From NCBI GenBank assembly GCA_030527545.1, contig JAUNAP010000007.1:1-64000 (forward strand): a stretch of 64,000 nucleotides of DNA. The letters run 5' to 3'. This stretch comes from Actinomycetaceae bacterium. GTDB lineage: Bacteria; Actinomycetota; Actinomycetes; Actinomycetales; Actinomycetaceae. The translations under genes were made by a program, and so were the position numbers. A model generated the notes under the pieces. That model did not search any database and had not been told where the DNA came from. It worked only from the letters and a program-made list of their open reading frames with translations. This document shows, in pieces, positions 16,578-26,458 of the stretch. The first letter of the stretch is position 1; every line of letters starts with the position of its first letter.

Positions 16578-17867
16578 TCACGCTCCTGCGTGTTCGTCGT
16601 GAAGCTCGATGCCTTTCGTCTCTGGCAGCGTGAAGATCGTCGCGCACGAGATAACGAGCAGCACGATCGAATAGATCGCGAACTTCTCGACGTCGCCCAT
16701 CCAGGTCATGATGTAGGCAGCGGTACCACCGAAGGCAGCAATCGCGATCGCGTAGGGGATCCCGAAACCCGATGCGCGCTGGGTGGTCGGGAACATCTCC
16801 GCGTAGGTCGCGGGTGCGTGCGACAAGAATCCTGCTAGAAGCACCAGCTGGATACAGATCGCCGCGATGAGAACGAAGGACGAATGGTTCGCCTCGATCC
16901 AATACACGAGCGGCAGATACAACACGGCCGAGCCGGCCAAGGCGATGAGCATCGAGGGTTTACGACCGATCTTGTCAGAAATCCACCCCCACACCGGCAA
17001 CGCCACGATAAACACGATGTTGCCGACGATCGTCGCCCTGAAGGCGTCCGCCGGAGCGTAGCCGAAGGAGGTCTGCGCCAGCGAGGGCATGGTGACGCTC
17101 CACACGTAATACGACACGGTCAGCCCGCACGTCATCCCGATGACTTTGAGGGCGAGGCGCCAATTGCGTGCGACCGACACGAACACGTTTTCCCGCGTCT
17201 TCTCGCGAGCCTGGGCCTGCTCGAAAACCTCGGATTCATCCATGTGGAGGCGCATCCACAGGGCGAAGAGACCCATGATTGCCCCGACGGCAAAAGGCAC
17301 GCGCCATCCCCACGCGAGCATCTGGGCGTCAGTGAGTGTCGTCTCCAACACCAAGCCCATCGCCATGCCCAACAGGATGCCGATCGTGCCGGTCACATAG
17401 ATCGACGACGCCCACAATCCCCGCTGATCGGCGGGAGCATGCTCCGACAGGTAGGTTTGGGCGCTCGGCAACTCCCCGCCGTGAGCCAAACCCTGGACAA
17501 GACGAGCACACAGCAGCACGGCCGAAGCGATCCATCCGACCCGATCGAATGTGGGGGCGCACGCGATCATGGCAGACCCGACCGAGGCACATATGACGGC
17601 CACCGTCAGTGAGTGGCGTCGACCAATACGGTCGGCCAACCAGCCGAACACGAATCCTCCGAATGGCCTGGCAACAAAGCCCACAGCAAAGACCGCTAGC
17701 GTCTGCAGGAGGGCGGAAGCCTGGTCGGTCTCGTCGAAAAGGCGGGTCGAGAAGAACACCGCGAACGTCGCATAGACGTTCCAGTCGTACCACTCGAGAG
17801 CGTTACCCACCCCCGTCCCAGCGATGGTTCGAAACGGTGATTGGCGTTGAGTTACGGATGTGGACAC
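16578..17867 (-). CDS. MFS metabolite:H+ symporter (MHS family)
   Basis: A 429-residue, 12-segment carrier of the ShiA/ProP-like MHS group. GNALEWYDWNVYATFAVFF near the N terminus, GWLADRIGRRHSL (motif A) and RLVQGLAHGGELPSAQTYL are typical. The start is GTG 17867, 5 bases after AAGGAGG; the GTG 15 bases upstream lies within that ribosome site. It is 42 bases downstream of an M20 amidohydrolase on the same strand, which suggests import of the amidohydrolase substrate, such as an N-acyl amino acid or related carboxylate. Substrate is inference. Confidence 0.85.
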   Translation of the reverse strand: MSTSVTQRQSPFRTIAGTGVGNALEWYDWNVYATFAVFFSTRLFDETDQASALLQTLAVFAVGFVARPFGGFVFGWLADRIGRRHSLTVAVICASVGSAMIACAPTFDRVGWIASAVLLCARLVQGLAHGGELPSAQTYLSEHAPADQRGLWASSIYVTGTIGILLGMAMGLVLETTLTDAQMLAWGWRVPFAVGAIMGLFALWMRLHMDESEVFEQAQAREKTRENVFVSVARNWRLALKVIGMTCGLTVSYYVWSVTMPSLAQTSFGYAPADAFRATIVGNIVFIVALPVWGWISDKIGRKPSMLIALAGSAVLYLPLVYWIEANHSSFVLIAAICIQLVLLAGFLSHAPATYAEMFPTTQRASGFGIPYAIAIAAFGGTAAYIMTWMGDVEKFAIYSIVLLVISCATIFTLPETKGIELHDEHAGA

Positions 17868-17909
17868 GTGGGCCTCCTTCACTGGTCAAGGGGGTCGGCG
17901 GTCGCTACC

Positions 17910-19109
17910 TCAGGTGAGACGCGAATAGGCGCATTGGGCGAGCAGGGCGGCACAGTGGGGGACAACCTCGTCGCTGAAAAGGGCATGGGCAGAGTGATTG
18001 AACGCCAGCTTCGCGGCATCCTCGCCCTCCTCCACGGCAGACACCCCGATAAAGCAACCTGGGATGCGTTCGAGAACCTTCGAGAAATCCTCGGCCGCCG
18101 CCATCGGCTCGTCCTGGTTGCGCCACCGGCCGGGCCATAGGGACTCGACCTGGTCACGAACGAAATCGACCTCCCCGGGGTCGTTCATCGTCACCGGGTA
18201 CAGCGGCGTGTGCTCGACAACGGCCTTCATCCCGGCGGTCTCGGCGACACCGGTAGCGATCTCGCGGACGCGGGTACACAGGCGCTCGCGGGCTTCGGGG
18301 GAGAAGGCACGAAGGGTGAATTCGGCGTATGCCTCGGAGGGGATGACGTTGGCGGCTGAGCCGGCGTGGACCTGCCCGCACGTGGCGACGACGGGATCGA
18401 AGATGTTGAATTCGCGCGCGACACTGACCTGAATGTCGGTGATGATCCGGGCGATGACGGGGATGGGGTCGAGCGCCTCGTGGGGGGCCGAACCGTGGCC
18501 GCCACGGCCCTGGACTCGCACGGCGATCGTATCGGAGGAGGCCATCATGGGGCCCGGTCTCGTGCCGATAAAGGCTGCCGGGTAGCGGCCGGACCACACG
18601 TGGAGGCCGTAGGCGTGATCTGGGAGGCGGCCGGCAGCCTCAAGTAGTCCTTCGTCGATCATGTGGCGGGCCCCATCGTGGCCCTCTTCGCCTGGCTGGA
18701 ACATGAAAACGACGTCGCCGGCGAGCTCGGCTTTGCGGGCGGTGAGGATACGCATAGCGCCGACGAGACCGGCCATGTGGAGGTCGTGACCGCACGCGTG
18801 CATGGCGCCGTTTGTCGACCGCCAGTCGAGGTCGTTGTCTTCGGTGACCGGTAGCCCGTCCATGTCGGCGCGGAGAAGGACGATGGGGCGTTTCCCGTTG
18901 GTGTTGCGTTCGCCGCGCAGGACGGCCATGAAGCCGCTCACCGAGCGTGCCTCGTGGATCTCGAGATCGCACGCTTCGATGTGAGCGCGGATGATACGAG
19001 CGGTGTGGGGCAGGTGGAGGCCGACTTCTGGGCAGCCATGCAGTGTGTGACGCAGGGACACGAGCTCGTCAGTGAGGGCGTGTGCGTCGTTGAGTAGAGC
19101 AGACGTCAT
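17910..19109 (-). CDS. M20 family amidohydrolase (hippurate hydrolase-like)
   Basis: A 399-residue M20D metallopeptidase-fold hydrolase of the HipO/ILR1/AbgB type, which splits N-acyl amino acids. Metal-binding blocks are MHACGHDLHMAGLVGA (about 107-122) and FQPGEEGHDGARHMIDEG (about 140-157), with later His residues in GRGGHGSAPH and SAHALFS. No signal peptide, so cytoplasmic. GGAAAGGA precedes the ATG. It is the first gene of an operon with the MHS symporter. The exact acyl substrate is unknown. Confidence 0.88.
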   Translation of the reverse strand: MTSALLNDAHALTDELVSLRHTLHGCPEVGLHLPHTARIIRAHIEACDLEIHEARSVSGFMAVLRGERNTNGKRPIVLLRADMDGLPVTEDNDLDWRSTNGAMHACGHDLHMAGLVGAMRILTARKAELAGDVVFMFQPGEEGHDGARHMIDEGLLEAAGRLPDHAYGLHVWSGRYPAAFIGTRPGPMMASSDTIAVRVQGRGGHGSAPHEALDPIPVIARIITDIQVSVAREFNIFDPVVATCGQVHAGSAANVIPSEAYAEFTLRAFSPEARERLCTRVREIATGVAETAGMKAVVEHTPLYPVTMNDPGEVDFVRDQVESLWPGRWRNQDEPMAAAEDFSKVLERIPGCFIGVSAVEEGEDAAKLAFNHSAHALFSDEVVPHCAALLAQCAYSRLT

Positions 19110-19249
19110 GTAATCGTCCTTTCCGTCGCTAAGGTTGACGCTAGCAGCGGTTGATCCTGGTTGCCACGATGGTTCGGATGATGGGCGTTGGCTGGTGGGT
19201 GGACTGTCGCTGCCTCGGGCGGTGTGTGAAGGTGTGGGACAATGAGGCC

Positions 19250-20065
19250 ATGAAGCGGCTGGTATTCCTCGATGTTGACGGCACCCTCATCACCCATTCC
19301 CAGCAGGTCCCCGATTCGGCGGCAGCAGCGGTGAAGAGAGCCCAAGACAAGGGGCATACGCTCGTGTTGTGTACGGGCCGGTCGTTACCCGAGATCTATC
19401 CGGTCCTGTGGGATATGGGCTTTGTCGGTATCGTTGCGGGCAATGGGGCGTATGTGCGTGTGGGCGAGAAGGTTCTTGTCGATGCGCGTTTGTCGAACGA
19501 CGATATTCGTTCGATCTCTGCGGTTCTCGACGACATGGGTGCCGAATACATCTGGCAGGGACCGGAGACGATGGCGCCTTCGTGTCGTTTCGCCGATGCT
19601 TTTCTCTCACTGGCGGGCGAGTTTGGCCGAGATTGGGAAGCGTATCTTGACTCGGTGACGACGACGATGGTGGGTGAGCTTCCAACCAGCGCGTCGAAGT
19701 GCACGTTTGTTTTGCCTGCGGGGTCTGGCTACAGCGTCGCCGACGTGCGCGCGCGGATCGATGATGGATACACGATCGTCGACGGCTCGATAGCGGGCCC
19801 CGGTGGGGTGACCGGGGAGCTAGCGGATGCGCGGGTGTCGAAGGGAACAGGCCTGATGGCCGTGGCCGCTCACCTCGGTGTCGACTTGACAGATACCGTG
19901 GCCGTTGGCGATTCGGCGAATGACGTCCCCATGCTGGAAACTGCTGGTCTGGCGATCGCGATGGGCAACGCCACCCCAGTGGCTCGAGCTGCCGCTGATT
20001 GGGTGTCGTCACCCATTGGGGAGGACGGTCTCGCCCGGGCGTTCGCTCATGCCGGCTTGGTCTAG
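19250..20065 (+). CDS. Cof-type HAD-IIB hydrolase
   Basis: A 271-residue sugar-phosphatase-like protein of the Cof/YbiV group. HAD motif I is FLDVDGTLI at the N terminus, motif II is LVLCTGRS, the motif III lysine lies in RVSKGTGLM and motif IV is VGDSANDVPM; a C2b cap lies between motifs II and III. I use ATG 19250 because it places MKRLVFLDVDGT at the N terminus as usual; the ribosome site (GAGG) is rather close. It is divergent from the amidohydrolase gene. Physiological substrate unknown. Confidence 0.85.
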   Translation: MKRLVFLDVDGTLITHSQQVPDSAAAAVKRAQDKGHTLVLCTGRSLPEIYPVLWDMGFVGIVAGNGAYVRVGEKVLVDARLSNDDIRSISAVLDDMGAEYIWQGPETMAPSCRFADAFLSLAGEFGRDWEAYLDSVTTTMVGELPTSASKCTFVLPAGSGYSVADVRARIDDGYTIVDGSIAGPGGVTGELADARVSKGTGLMAVAAHLGVDLTDTVAVGDSANDVPMLETAGLAIAMGNATPVARAAADWVSSPIGEDGLARAFAHAGLV

Positions 20066-20206
20066 ATCGGCGCTGACTGTCAGGAGGCTAGGTAGGTCGG
20101 GGATGCTCTTCCAGGTTCGCTCATGCTCTAGATGAACGCGGGGTGCGTTGTGGTTATGGCGACGTACAAGCGATGCACCGATCTGGTTCCTGGACGAGCC
20201 CACGAG

Positions 20207-20239
20207 CGTGGTGGGCGCGGCCGATGCGCGCCCACCACG
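20207..20239. terminator. Bidirectional terminator between HAD and uxaC genes
   Basis: A perfect 13-bp stem (20207-20219 with 20227-20239), 7-base loop, lies between convergent genes. Confidence 0.8.
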
Positions 20240-20246
20240 AGTGTTT

Positions 20247-21674
20247 CTAGAGCTTAAAGACGTGCTTCGGCTGGGTTGAGACGAGATCGCTGGCGACCTC
20301 GTGGGCTTCGTCGAGATCGATGCGGTGTTCGGCGACGAGCGTGGCAAGGAAACCGCAGTCGACACGCCGAGACACGTCGTGGCGTGCGGGAATTGAACAG
20401 AACGCTCGTGTGTCGTCGATAAAACCGCTCGTCTTGTAGAAGCCCGCATAGCCGGTGACCGCGCGACGGTAACGCATGATGGCATCCGTCTCGTCGATGA
20501 ACCACCACGGGGCACCGACGTAAAGCCCCCGGTAATAGCCCGCCAGGGGAGCGAGCTCGCGCGAATACACAGTCTCATCCATCGTGAAGACAACGAAATG
20601 GAATCCCTCGGCATTGCCATAGTCGTTGAGGATCGGCTGGAGGGCGCGCGTGAACTCCACCCCCGTTGGCACATCCCCGCCCACGTCGGCACCAAATCGC
20701 GCGAAGGCGGCCGGATCGTGGTTGCGCGCCACAGCCGGGTGGATCGTCATGACGAGGCCGTCCTCGAGAGCCAGTCGAGCCTGATCGTTGACCATGTGGC
20801 GACGCAACGCGTCGGCACCCGCGACGCTGATCTGCCCGGCCAAAGCGTCCGCGTAGAGACGTTCGGCTTCCGTCTCCTCGAGCCGCTCACACCGTGCGTC
20901 GGCGTGCGAATGATCCGACGAAACAGCACCGTGTTCCTTGAAATACAGGCGCCGCACCCGCATGGCCTCGAGGTGGCCGGCATACGTGCCCACGTCAACG
21001 CCGGCGGCCTCCCCGAGGGCCCGGGTGAGGGACAACCAGCCGTCGCGACCCGGCTCCAGGTAGGCGTCTGGCCGGAAGGTCGGCACCACCCTGCCCGACC
21101 ATGAAGGATCGTTAGCGAGCTTGTCGTGATAGGCCAGATCGTCACAAGGGTCATCCGTCGTCGCCAACGCTTCAATCCCGAAACGCTCATAGAGCGCGCG
21201 GGGACGGAAATCGGGGGAGGTCAGGCACTGGGAGATCTGGTCGTAGATCTCGTCGGCTGTCTTCTCGCTCGGGCGCACCCGTACCCCGAAAACATCGTGG
21301 AACTCCGCGTCAAACCACGTGCGTACCGGCGTCCCACGCAAATATTTCCAGTTCGCGCACAACAACCGGAACGCCTCGCGGGCGGCCTCCTCGTCGATGG
21401 GAGACCCAACCGGCACGCCGAGGCGGTCAAGATCGACGAGCCCCGCCCCATGCAGCATCCGGTTCGTGTAGTGGTCGGGGGTGAGCAGCAACGTCGTCGG
21501 GTTGTCGAAGGGCGTGTCTTCGGCCAGCCACTCGACAGGAACATGCCCGTGGGGAGAAATGATGGGGGCGTGCTCGACCTCGGCGTAAAGCTCGCGGGCG
21601 ATCGCGCGGACCGTTGGATCGGCCGGCAGAAGCCTGTCGGGGTGGAGCGAAAGCGTGGCGCGTTCGGCAACCAT
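20247..21674 (-). CDS. uxaC: Glucuronate isomerase
   Basis: Isomerises D-glucuronate to D-fructuronate (and galacturonate to tagaturonate). The 475-residue length fits the family. Family blocks include IISPHGHVPVEWLA (metal His pair, about 39-52), NRMLHGAGL, the central DDLAYHDKL, and WWFIDETDAIMRYRRAVTGY with GFIDDTRAFCSIPARHDVSRR near the C terminus. It lies 2 bases after the LacI regulator gene and is last in the uidA-lacI-uxaC operon. Confidence 0.95.
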   Translation of the reverse strand: MVAERATLSLHPDRLLPADPTVRAIARELYAEVEHAPIISPHGHVPVEWLAEDTPFDNPTTLLLTPDHYTNRMLHGAGLVDLDRLGVPVGSPIDEEAAREAFRLLCANWKYLRGTPVRTWFDAEFHDVFGVRVRPSEKTADEIYDQISQCLTSPDFRPRALYERFGIEALATTDDPCDDLAYHDKLANDPSWSGRVVPTFRPDAYLEPGRDGWLSLTRALGEAAGVDVGTYAGHLEAMRVRRLYFKEHGAVSSDHSHADARCERLEETEAERLYADALAGQISVAGADALRRHMVNDQARLALEDGLVMTIHPAVARNHDPAAFARFGADVGGDVPTGVEFTRALQPILNDYGNAEGFHFVVFTMDETVYSRELAPLAGYYRGLYVGAPWWFIDETDAIMRYRRAVTGYAGFYKTSGFIDDTRAFCSIPARHDVSRRVDCGFLATLVAEHRIDLDEAHEVASDLVSTQPKHVFKL

Positions 21675-21676
21675 CG

Positions 21677-22759
21677 TTACTGTCCTTTCTGTGGATGAGC
21701 GGCGGCTCCGACCGAATGGCGTTCGACGAGCCGCATAGGCACGACAATGTGGTTGGCGTGCTGCCTGGAACGCTGGCGGAGGAGCTGAATGAGTACCCGC
21801 GCGGCCTGCATCCCCATGGCCTGGGTGGATGCGGCCAGTGACGTGAGTGTCGGAGTCGAGATTTGGGTGACGATCGAGTTGTCCACCCCGATGACCGACA
21901 CATCATCGGGAACCCGGATCCCGGCCAGCGCGACGGCTTTCATGAAGCCGATCGCCAACAGGTCGTTGAACGCCACCACGGCGCTTGTGCGGTGCGAAAG
22001 CCACTGTGTGGCGGCGCCCGCCCCGCCCTCGGGCGACGGCGTGTTAGGGCCGATCCGTCGTATCTTCATCCCGAAGGCCGCGGCGTTATCGACGAGTCCG
22101 CGCCAGCGCATCCCATCGGCCCATGACGCCTGAGGACCGGCGAGATAGGTGACGTGCGTGTGCCCGTGGTCGTGCAGGTTTTGCAAAATGAGGCGCATCC
22201 CCTGGGTCGTGTCGGGGATAATCGACGGCACCGTGGAGACGATCCGGTTGACGGCGACGACGGGTCTGACCTTCGCGATCTGGTTGATCGACGAATCTGA
22301 CATGCGCGAAGACGTGAGGATGACGCCGTCGGCCAAGTCGAGGACGTTTTCGATCGTTCGCCTTTCCACGACGTCGTCCTCTTGAGAATCCACGAGCATC
22401 GCCGTGTAGCCGTTCGCGGTGGCCTCCATCTGGAAACCCTGCATGATCTGGGAATAGACGGGGTTGGCGACGTCGGCGACCACGAAGAGAAGGACCTTCG
22501 TGGCCTCCCCGGCTTCGACACGCAGTACCGGATGAGCGTGGTAGCCGAGCTTAAGTGCGATCTCGCGGATCCGCTGCCCCGTTTGAGCGTTGACCCTGCC
22601 GGGCCGCGAAAAAGCGCGCGACACTGTCGAGGGCGCCACCCCGGCAACGCGGGCGACGTCGTAGATCGTTACCCGCTTGCCGGGGTCGGATGGGGTTCCC
22701 GCCGGCAGCTCCGTGAGCTCATCGGCGGAGACACCATCCCCGGTGGGTTCGTCGACCAT
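21677..22759 (-). CDS. LacI-family regulator of uronate genes
   Basis: A 360-residue LacI/GalR repressor with an extended N terminus before the DNA-binding domain (VTIYDVARVAGVAPSTVSRAF, about 30-50, hinge helix after it) and a periplasmic-binding-fold ligand domain (LLFVVADVANPVYSQIMQGF, GVILTSSRMS, VVAFNDLLAIGFMKA, VSVIGVDNSIVTQISTPTLT). It lies between uidA and uxaC with 5- and 2-base gaps, so it is made with the enzymes it probably controls. Likely inducer is a hexuronate or fructuronate. Candidate operators of GGCAA/TTGCC type lie at 24619, 24690, 26459 and 35976. Confidence 0.88.
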   Translation of the reverse strand: MVDEPTGDGVSADELTELPAGTPSDPGKRVTIYDVARVAGVAPSTVSRAFSRPGRVNAQTGQRIREIALKLGYHAHPVLRVEAGEATKVLLFVVADVANPVYSQIMQGFQMEATANGYTAMLVDSQEDDVVERRTIENVLDLADGVILTSSRMSDSSINQIAKVRPVVAVNRIVSTVPSIIPDTTQGMRLILQNLHDHGHTHVTYLAGPQASWADGMRWRGLVDNAAAFGMKIRRIGPNTPSPEGGAGAATQWLSHRTSAVVAFNDLLAIGFMKAVALAGIRVPDDVSVIGVDNSIVTQISTPTLTSLAASTQAMGMQAARVLIQLLRQRSRQHANHIVVPMRLVERHSVGAAAHPQKGQ

Positions 22760-22764
22760 GGGCC

Positions 22765-24546
22765 CTAGAACCCCAGCCGTTCACGCATGGCGAGCCAGCG
22801 GTCGCGAACGACGTAGGCCGCCGCCTTCGGCAAACGATCCCGCGTGAACATGCCTTTGCGGTTGCCACCCACGCGGATAATTCCGGGGATGGTGCGGAAA
22901 TCTGCGAAATTCCACATTTGTTCACCAACGACCTGCGGGTAGTCATCGAACACCCGATGGAACATGCCGAGCATGTCGATCTGGTATTCCTCCGACCACG
23001 GGCGGCGTTGATAATCACGCAGACCGTCGAGCGTGTCGGGCCCGTATTCGGTGAAGATGATCGGCTTACCCGGGCACAGTTTGATCCACCCGTCGATCTC
23101 GTCGCGCAGCTTCTTCTCGCCCAGAGCGAGGTTGCCGGTGTCGGTGTACCAGCCGTTGTAGCGGTTGAGCATGACGACGTCGAACAGGTCGGCGCACTTT
23201 TCGACATCCGGGGTTGCCATGGCCACGTTGACGTAGCCGACCGGGCGGGTCGGATCAGCCTCGCGGGCGACCTGGGCGAGAGGCGCGAAGTAGTCGCGGG
23301 CCGCTTCCGTTTCGGATTCGGGTTCGTTGGCGATTGACCAGATGACGACGCTCGGGTGGTTCTTGTCGCGGGCAATGAACTCGCGGATGTGGTCGGCGTG
23401 GGTCTTTTGGGTGGCCTCGGTCACCGTGTCGGGGCTGAACGTGACCTTTCCGGGAACGTCGCCGAGCTCCCCCGGCCACATCGACAGGTTGAGGCCGACC
23501 GCAGCCGTCTCGTCGATGACGACGAAACCTTCTCGGTCGGCATAGTCGAGAACCTCTTCCGCGTAGGGGTAGTGGGAGGTGCGGAACGAGTTGGCGCCCT
23601 GCCACTTCATGACCTCAAAGTCGTGAACCATAAGGACGTTGTCGTGGCCCTTCCCACGCACGATGTTGTCTTCGTGACGGCCGTAACCACGGAAGTAGAA
23701 GGGGGTGCCGTTGATGAGCAGCTGCGAATCTTCGATGGCGACTGTACGGATGCCGAAGGGCTGGGGGTAGACGTCGTCGTCGGCGTGGACTTCGAGCGTG
23801 TACAGGTAGCCCTTGCCGGGCGCCCACAGATGGGCGTCCTCGACAGTGATCGTCCCCTCGGCTCCCTCGGCGCGGGCGACCTCGCAGCCTGCGGCATCAA
23901 GCACGCGGACGTGGATGTCGCTGGCACCGGGCGCTTCAACACTGTAGGTGAGAAGGCCGTTCGCCCCCGAAATGTCCGTGACGATAGTGACGTCGGTGAC
24001 CGCATGTGCGGGACGCGTGTAGAGGACGACGGAGCGGTGAATACCCGCGTAGGAGAAGAAATCGAAGAAGTAGTTGCGTCGCTTCTGTCCGAGAGCGTCG
24101 GTGCCGGTGTAGCCGACGGGAATGGTGTCCCAGCGCAGTTCGTTATCGACTGCGACTGTCAGTCGGAATGTCTCACCGGGGGTGACGTGGTCGGTGATGT
24201 CGGCTTCGAAGGGCAGGTAGCCGCCCTCGTGGTAGGCGACTTCGGTCTCGTCAACCCAGACCCGTCCGTGGTGGGTGACCGAACCGAAACGCAGAATGAG
24301 GCGTTCGCCGTCGCGAAGGTGCGGCACAAGGACGTCGCGCTGATACCAGGCGAGACCGACATGGTCGTAAACCTCCATGTCAGTGGTGATTTCGTTGTAG
24401 GACGCCGGAACAGGCATCGGTCTGGGGTCGGTAAGCGACCTGGCGTACCAGCCTTCTTTCAGGCCTGTGCCGTCATCGAGCTGAAACTGCCACACTCCGT
24501 CGAGGCAGAGGGCGGTGCGAGACACCGAGGAACGTACGCTCAGCAT
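22765..24546 (-). CDS. uidA: Beta-glucuronidase, GH2
   Basis: Hydrolyses beta-D-glucuronides. A 593-residue GH2 enzyme: sugar-binding jelly-roll domain, Ig-like domain, then the TIM barrel from about 270. Acid/base Glu lies in IANEPES (about 408) and the nucleophile Glu in FTEYG (about 500). The NRKG motif near 561 supplies the Asn-Lys pair that recognises the glucuronate carboxylate, separating it from beta-galactosidases. There is no signal peptide, so the substrate must be imported. ATG 24546 is set by AAAGGAG 6 bases upstream; the 92-residue longer frame is not family-like. Confidence 0.96.
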   Translation of the reverse strand: MLSVRSSVSRTALCLDGVWQFQLDDGTGLKEGWYARSLTDPRPMPVPASYNEITTDMEVYDHVGLAWYQRDVLVPHLRDGERLILRFGSVTHHGRVWVDETEVAYHEGGYLPFEADITDHVTPGETFRLTVAVDNELRWDTIPVGYTGTDALGQKRRNYFFDFFSYAGIHRSVVLYTRPAHAVTDVTIVTDISGANGLLTYSVEAPGASDIHVRVLDAAGCEVARAEGAEGTITVEDAHLWAPGKGYLYTLEVHADDDVYPQPFGIRTVAIEDSQLLINGTPFYFRGYGRHEDNIVRGKGHDNVLMVHDFEVMKWQGANSFRTSHYPYAEEVLDYADREGFVVIDETAAVGLNLSMWPGELGDVPGKVTFSPDTVTEATQKTHADHIREFIARDKNHPSVVIWSIANEPESETEAARDYFAPLAQVAREADPTRPVGYVNVAMATPDVEKCADLFDVVMLNRYNGWYTDTGNLALGEKKLRDEIDGWIKLCPGKPIIFTEYGPDTLDGLRDYQRRPWSEEYQIDMLGMFHRVFDDYPQVVGEQMWNFADFRTIPGIIRVGGNRKGMFTRDRLPKAAAYVVRDRWLAMRERLGF

Positions 24547-24618
24547 AGATTGCTCCTTTGCGACGAAAAGGCTGACGTTGTTTCCAGTGTCGGGCTCACT
24601 CACTCTTCCTGCTCCAGG

Positions 24619-24633
24619 TTGCCACGTTTTGCC
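24619..24633. promoter_or_regulatory. Candidate uronate LacI site (uidA side)
   Basis: TTGCCACGTTTTGCC holds two TTGCC half-sites 10 bases apart in the uidA/uidB divergent region. The same spacing, on the other strand, is seen at 24690 and at 35966. Confidence 0.4.
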
Positions 24634-24689
24634 CTCTTGTGGCGAGAGATTTCCCCATGCCCGAGCGGGAAACAAGGCGTGGAGCCGTA

Positions 24690-24704
24690 GGCAATCGGTG
24701 GCAA
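24690..24704. promoter_or_regulatory. Candidate uronate LacI site (uidB side)
   Basis: GGCAATCGGTGGCAA: two GGCAA half-sites 10 bases apart, 118 bases before the symporter start and in mirror orientation to the site at 24619. Confidence 0.4.
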
Positions 24705-24821
24705 CATGACCGTGTGGCCTCGGTGTGGTGACAGTGTGAACACGCAACAAATGACGTACGCACGCCATGATGGCTGTGCCGAACCAGGCGACATTGAGGC
24801 CGCCTGGGAAAGGGGGAAGCA

Positions 24822-26249
24822 ATGAGCAACCCTGGTCGGTCGGCGACCGCAGCGGCTCGCCCGTTTGGGATCCGCGACAAGATTGGTTATCTGTTTGGTG
24901 ACTTCGGCAACGACTTCACCTTCCACCTGTCGACGGTGTTTTTCCTTGTGTTTTACACCGACATCATGGGGATCAACGCGGCCCACGTGGGGACGCTCCT
25001 CCTCGTAGCGCGCCTTCTCGACGCCTTCACCGACGTGGGTATGGGGCGTCTCATCGACGTGTTACGCCCGACGAAGAACGGGCGCTTCCGTCCGTGGATC
25101 GGCCGCATGTGTGTGCCCGTGGCGGTGGCGGGCGTCATGATGTTTATGCCGTTCGTCGTCGATGCGTCCTACACCGTGCGTGTCGTTTACATGACGATCA
25201 CCTATCTTCTGTGGGGATCGGTGTGCTACACGTCGATCAACATTCCCTATGGTTCGATGGCCGCCGCGATTTCGGATCGTCCCGATCACCGCGCCTCGCT
25301 GTCGGTCTTCCGTGCGCTCGGTGGCCAGCTGGCGTTCCTCTTCATCGCCTCGGTGCTGCCGCCGCTCGTCTTTGTCGACAACAAGATTGACGTGACGAGG
25401 ATGACGATCGCGGCGCTGCTGTGTGGCGTCGCCGCCGTCATCTGCTACGTCATCTGCGACGTCAATGTTCAAGAGCGTATCGTCGTCGTCCCGAACAAGG
25501 AGGAGAAGGCGAGCTTCGGGAAGATGCTGGCCACGGTTGGACGTAACCGGGCTCTGCTGACGCTCGTGGGTGCGGCGTTGTGCTTCATTGTTGCCACCCA
25601 GTTGACGACGGCGACGACGAGCTACCTGTGGAAGGACTGGTTCCGCGAGGCCAGCTACATGTCGATTGCCCAAATCGCGGCATCGACGCCCGTCCTGCTC
25701 TTCGCCGGCTTCGCCACGGCCGTGGCGATGCGGTGGGGAAAGAAGGAGATCAGCGTCATCGGGATGGCGAGTGCGGGCGTCATCTCGGTGGTCATGTGGT
25801 TCCTTAACATTCACAGCCCGATCTTCTTCATCGCGCTTTTCTTCCTCATGAACATCGGTATCGCCGTGTTCAACATTGTTATCTGGGCGATCCTCACCGA
25901 CGTCCTCGACTACCAGGAGGTCATGTCGGGTGAGCGTGATGATGGGACGATCTACGCGATCTACTCGTGGTCTCGTAAGCTCGGGCAGGCCCTCGCTGGC
26001 TTCATCGCCGGACAGGCTGTTGCGGCGGTTGGCTATTCGTCCGAGATCGCGAAGGCCGGTGGCGAGCAGTCGGCGTCGACCCTCAATGGGATTTACCTGT
26101 TGTTCTTGCTGGTCCCAGGCATCCTCTTCCTGGTGACGGCCGCGATCCTCAAGTTCGGTTACCCGCTGGGACGCAAGCAGGTGCAAGAAAACTACGAGAC
26201 GCTGCGTGCGCGTCACGCTGCCGATCCGGAGGTGGCGACGGCACAGTAG
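24822..26249 (+). CDS. uidB: GPH-family glucuronide symporter
   Basis: A 475-residue, 12-segment cation symporter of the glycoside-pentoside-hexuronide family. The N-terminal IGYLFGDFGNDFTFHLSTVF, DAFTDVGMGRLIDVL and NIPYGSMAAAISDRPDHRASLSVFR blocks are those of UidB/XynB-type carriers, as is TDVLDYQEVMSGERDDGTIYA near 365. It imports glucuronides for the cytoplasmic UidA, from which it diverges across a 275-base operator region. AGGGGGAA precedes the ATG. Confidence 0.92.
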   Translation: MSNPGRSATAAARPFGIRDKIGYLFGDFGNDFTFHLSTVFFLVFYTDIMGINAAHVGTLLLVARLLDAFTDVGMGRLIDVLRPTKNGRFRPWIGRMCVPVAVAGVMMFMPFVVDASYTVRVVYMTITYLLWGSVCYTSINIPYGSMAAAISDRPDHRASLSVFRALGGQLAFLFIASVLPPLVFVDNKIDVTRMTIAALLCGVAAVICYVICDVNVQERIVVVPNKEEKASFGKMLATVGRNRALLTLVGAALCFIVATQLTTATTSYLWKDWFREASYMSIAQIAASTPVLLFAGFATAVAMRWGKKEISVIGMASAGVISVVMWFLNIHSPIFFIALFFLMNIGIAVFNIVIWAILTDVLDYQEVMSGERDDGTIYAIYSWSRKLGQALAGFIAGQAVAAVGYSSEIAKAGGEQSASTLNGIYLLFLLVPGILFLVTAAILKFGYPLGRKQVQENYETLRARHAADPEVATAQ

Positions 26250-26284
26250 TTTAACGGCCGATCCGGCCTACGCCTGACGCACAC

Positions 26285-26320
26285 GAGCGCGGCGCACCAC
26301 GAGACGGGTGCGCCGCGCTC
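26285..26320 (+). terminator. Terminator after uidB
   Basis: A perfect 14-bp stem (26285-26298 with 26307-26320), 8-base loop, 35 bases after the uidB stop. The remaining gap to 26560 holds the uxuB operator and promoter; a 25-codon ORF at 26368-26445 with GGAGGG before it is probably chance. Confidence 0.8.
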
Positions 26321-26458
26321 AGTTGCTACGCGGCTGCGACAAATCGGGGCTCACCGGAGGGAAACGTATGGGGCGCACGGTGGTGGCAGCCAGGCATTGG
26401 GCGCGGCGCCGCTCGCGGAGAGATCCGCGGACGGAATGCCCCTGAGCGATGGGAATTT

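Noticed and set aside
26368-26445. 25-codon ORF with GGAGGG before its ATG in the uidB-uxuB gap
   Set aside because: Arg-rich sequence with no homology clue; one ribosome-like site is expected by chance, and the region is better explained as terminator plus operator.
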